A stretch of 64,000 nt of DNA, taken from positions 895,501 to 959,500 of the forward strand of contig SMSO01000004.1 of NCBI GenBank assembly GCA_004764695.1, read 5' to 3'. This document shows positions 62,169 to 64,000 of this stretch, one piece after another; positions within the stretch are counted from its first letter, which is position 1; every line of letters starts with the position of its first letter. Under the pieces are notes generated by a model. That model made no database searches. It saw only the letters and a list, made by a program, of their open reading frames with translations, and was not told where the DNA came from. The DNA comes from Schizochytrium sp. TIO01 (taxonomy: Eukaryota; Sar; Bigyra; Thraustochytrida; Thraustochytriidae). Position numbers and translations under genes: made by a program.

Positions 62169-63640
62169 GCTTCGAAAGCCCTTCCACGAGCGCCTTCATC
62201 GGCTGGCTTGAGCCGCCTTTCAACGGGCCCCTGAGCGCCGTCCATGGCCATCTATAACTCCGCTCGCTCAGAGTAAACTAATTAATGAATCAATCAATGC
62301 ATGAATGCTTTGAGCGCTTCTTTTGTTTTCACAGCCGGCCCCTCTTATCTCCGGTAACTCTGGGGCCGCTAAGTGATGCCGCCGCGCGGACCCTCGCCAA
62401 GGTCCAACTAGTGTGCACGGAATGCAAAGGCTGTTCGGCCTGAGGAGAGAGGGCGGCGAGGCACGAGAAAATAAGAAGCAGAAGCGCAAGCGCAGATGAA
62501 AAGCCGCTCCGGAGGGCGCTCTGTCCTGCTACCGGGGTAGAAGAGGGTGCGTTTTTGCCAGACTCTTGTAATCTACCCCTGCCTCAGGGTCACCTTTACT
62601 CGCTTGGCCTTGGCCACCTCAACTGTTGCTTTTTAAGCCAGCTAACAGAAGAAGAGAACAGAACACTGATTCCTAGTAGTACTTAGGTCTATAGTCGCTG
62701 TTATGGTTGTGTTTATTTATTGATTTTTAATTAATTTAAAAATCATTATCATAATAATTATCATAATAATAAGAAAAGTTTTAAAAGTTCAACTAACTTT
62801 TTATGAACAGGCTCAGCCAAGCTCAAGCCGTTTGTTTAAAAACAAGCAGACTTAAAGGATTCATTTAAAAACGATTAATTTTAATTGAAAGAATATGGTA
62901 ATTAAATGTTACCGAAAATACCTTCTCATGAAAGGGCGCGAGAGGAGGGAAGCGACGAGCGATGAGCAAACGGCTCGAAACTCAATGTGCAGGCAGGTCT
63001 ACGCGAAGCAGCATCCGCCCATACGGTGTGCCTGCCTGTTCACTCAGATCGAAGCACCGCAGCCTTCTCCACCTTCGTCCTGCAAAAGCATGCCATGACC
63101 TCCTCGAGGCTGGCGTTGCATTGCAATGCAATAGATTGGCAGCAGAATGGTGTCACTTCCTCCTCATAGTGAGTGCGTTGAGTTGGTTGCCATAAATTAA
63201 TTCGTGACAGAGAAATAAATAAATAAATAGTAAATAAGTACACGAATCAGCCGGAGGTTCTATGGAGAGAACTCCGCACCAAAGCTTGAGTGGAGGAGCC
63301 CATGGGCGATTGCTTTGGCTTGAGCCTTGGCCCAAGTTTCCAGAAGACTTACTTTGGTATTTAACTCTGGCTCTGTGCTCGAGCTCAGAGGAGCAGCTCA
63401 CCATTTGTGCTCCACATTGGGGCTCACATTGCCTGCCAGCGCTCTTTGCCAATTAGACTCACGGAGCTCCCCCTCTCACACAAAAAAAGAACGAAAGGAA
63501 GCGCAAAAAAGTAAAAGCTGAGAGAGACAAAAAGAAACGCGACGTGTGCATTTATTTCCATCTTTATCCTCAAGTTTCGCCAACTAACTGGCGCTTATAA
63601 ACCGTTTATTTCTCTGAGCTTAGCTGCAGGTAGGCAGGTG

Positions 63641-63855
<215 letters not shown>

Positions 63856-64000
63856 CAGTAGTAAAAGTCCAAGATGAACTATCATTCTTTCAAGTTCTTT
63901 TTTTCTGCTCCTCGAAGCTTTCTCATGGTCCGTTTGAGTTTTCCCTTTCATTGGGGCTATTAGAAAACTAATGAGGTATTGTGGTCGCTAAGATCGGAAA

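Overview
The window is eukaryotic nuclear DNA. It carries widely spaced, mostly intron-free genes on both strands that encode typical eukaryotic proteins: a DNA polymerase epsilon B subunit, otubain, COX20, the Golgi pH regulator, a nonaspanin, a DEAD-box helicase, and LIM/PH, MORN, FN3 and WD40 proteins. Only one clear GT-AG intron is visible. Long uninterrupted genes, moderate GC, rich tetranucleotide microsatellites, a two-domain voltage-gated channel and a TRP-like channel fit a heterotrophic stramenopile, most likely a thraustochytrid/labyrinthulomycete. That assignment is an inference from gene style, not from a marker gene. Several large frames begin with a non-ATG codon when taken at full length; where this happens I give the first ATG as the start.

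Layout. 1-3107 (-): first ~1035 residues of an ABCB/MDR-type ABC transporter that runs off the left edge. 3108-10023: about 7 kb with no convincing gene, but with AT-rich tracts, a CTAT microsatellite, GC-rich islands, hairpins and one possible decayed or spliced small gene. 10024-34136: gene-dense block with an ankyrin/TRP-like channel (-), J-domain/FN3 protein (+), ADP-ribosylglycohydrolase (-), a possible small frameshifted gene (-), a giant EF-hand/WD40 protein (-), a two-domain Ca-type voltage-gated channel with EF hands (+), POLE2 with an apparent one-base frameshift (-), an NTF2-like protein (+) and an F-box/Sel1 protein (+). 34137-39331: 5.2 kb without a supported gene. 39332-58677: second gene-dense block with a PH/LIM protein (+), mitochondrial-type DEAD-box helicase (-), COX20 (-), WD40-like protein (+), otubain with one intron (+), MFS transporter (-), MORN/transmembrane protein (-), GPHR (+) and TM9SF (-). 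58678-64000: 5.3 kb without a supported gene, full of microsatellites.

The genes do not form one pathway. Themes are membrane transport and ion signalling (ABC transporter, TRP-like channel, EF-hand voltage-gated channel, MFS, GPHR, MORN protein), endomembrane function (GPHR, TM9SF), mitochondria (helicase, COX20) and protein turnover (F-box, otubain, J-domain protein). I did not find an operon-like or defence-like novel system. The most notable points are the tandem two-domain channel with Ca-type filters in both repeats, the cysteine-rich extracellular insert in the ABC transporter, unusual domain combinations (J + FN3, MORN + membrane helices, half-PH segments in reversed order), the apparent homopolymer frameshift in POLE2, and recurring T-rich-to-A-rich tracts that mark the gene-free stretches.
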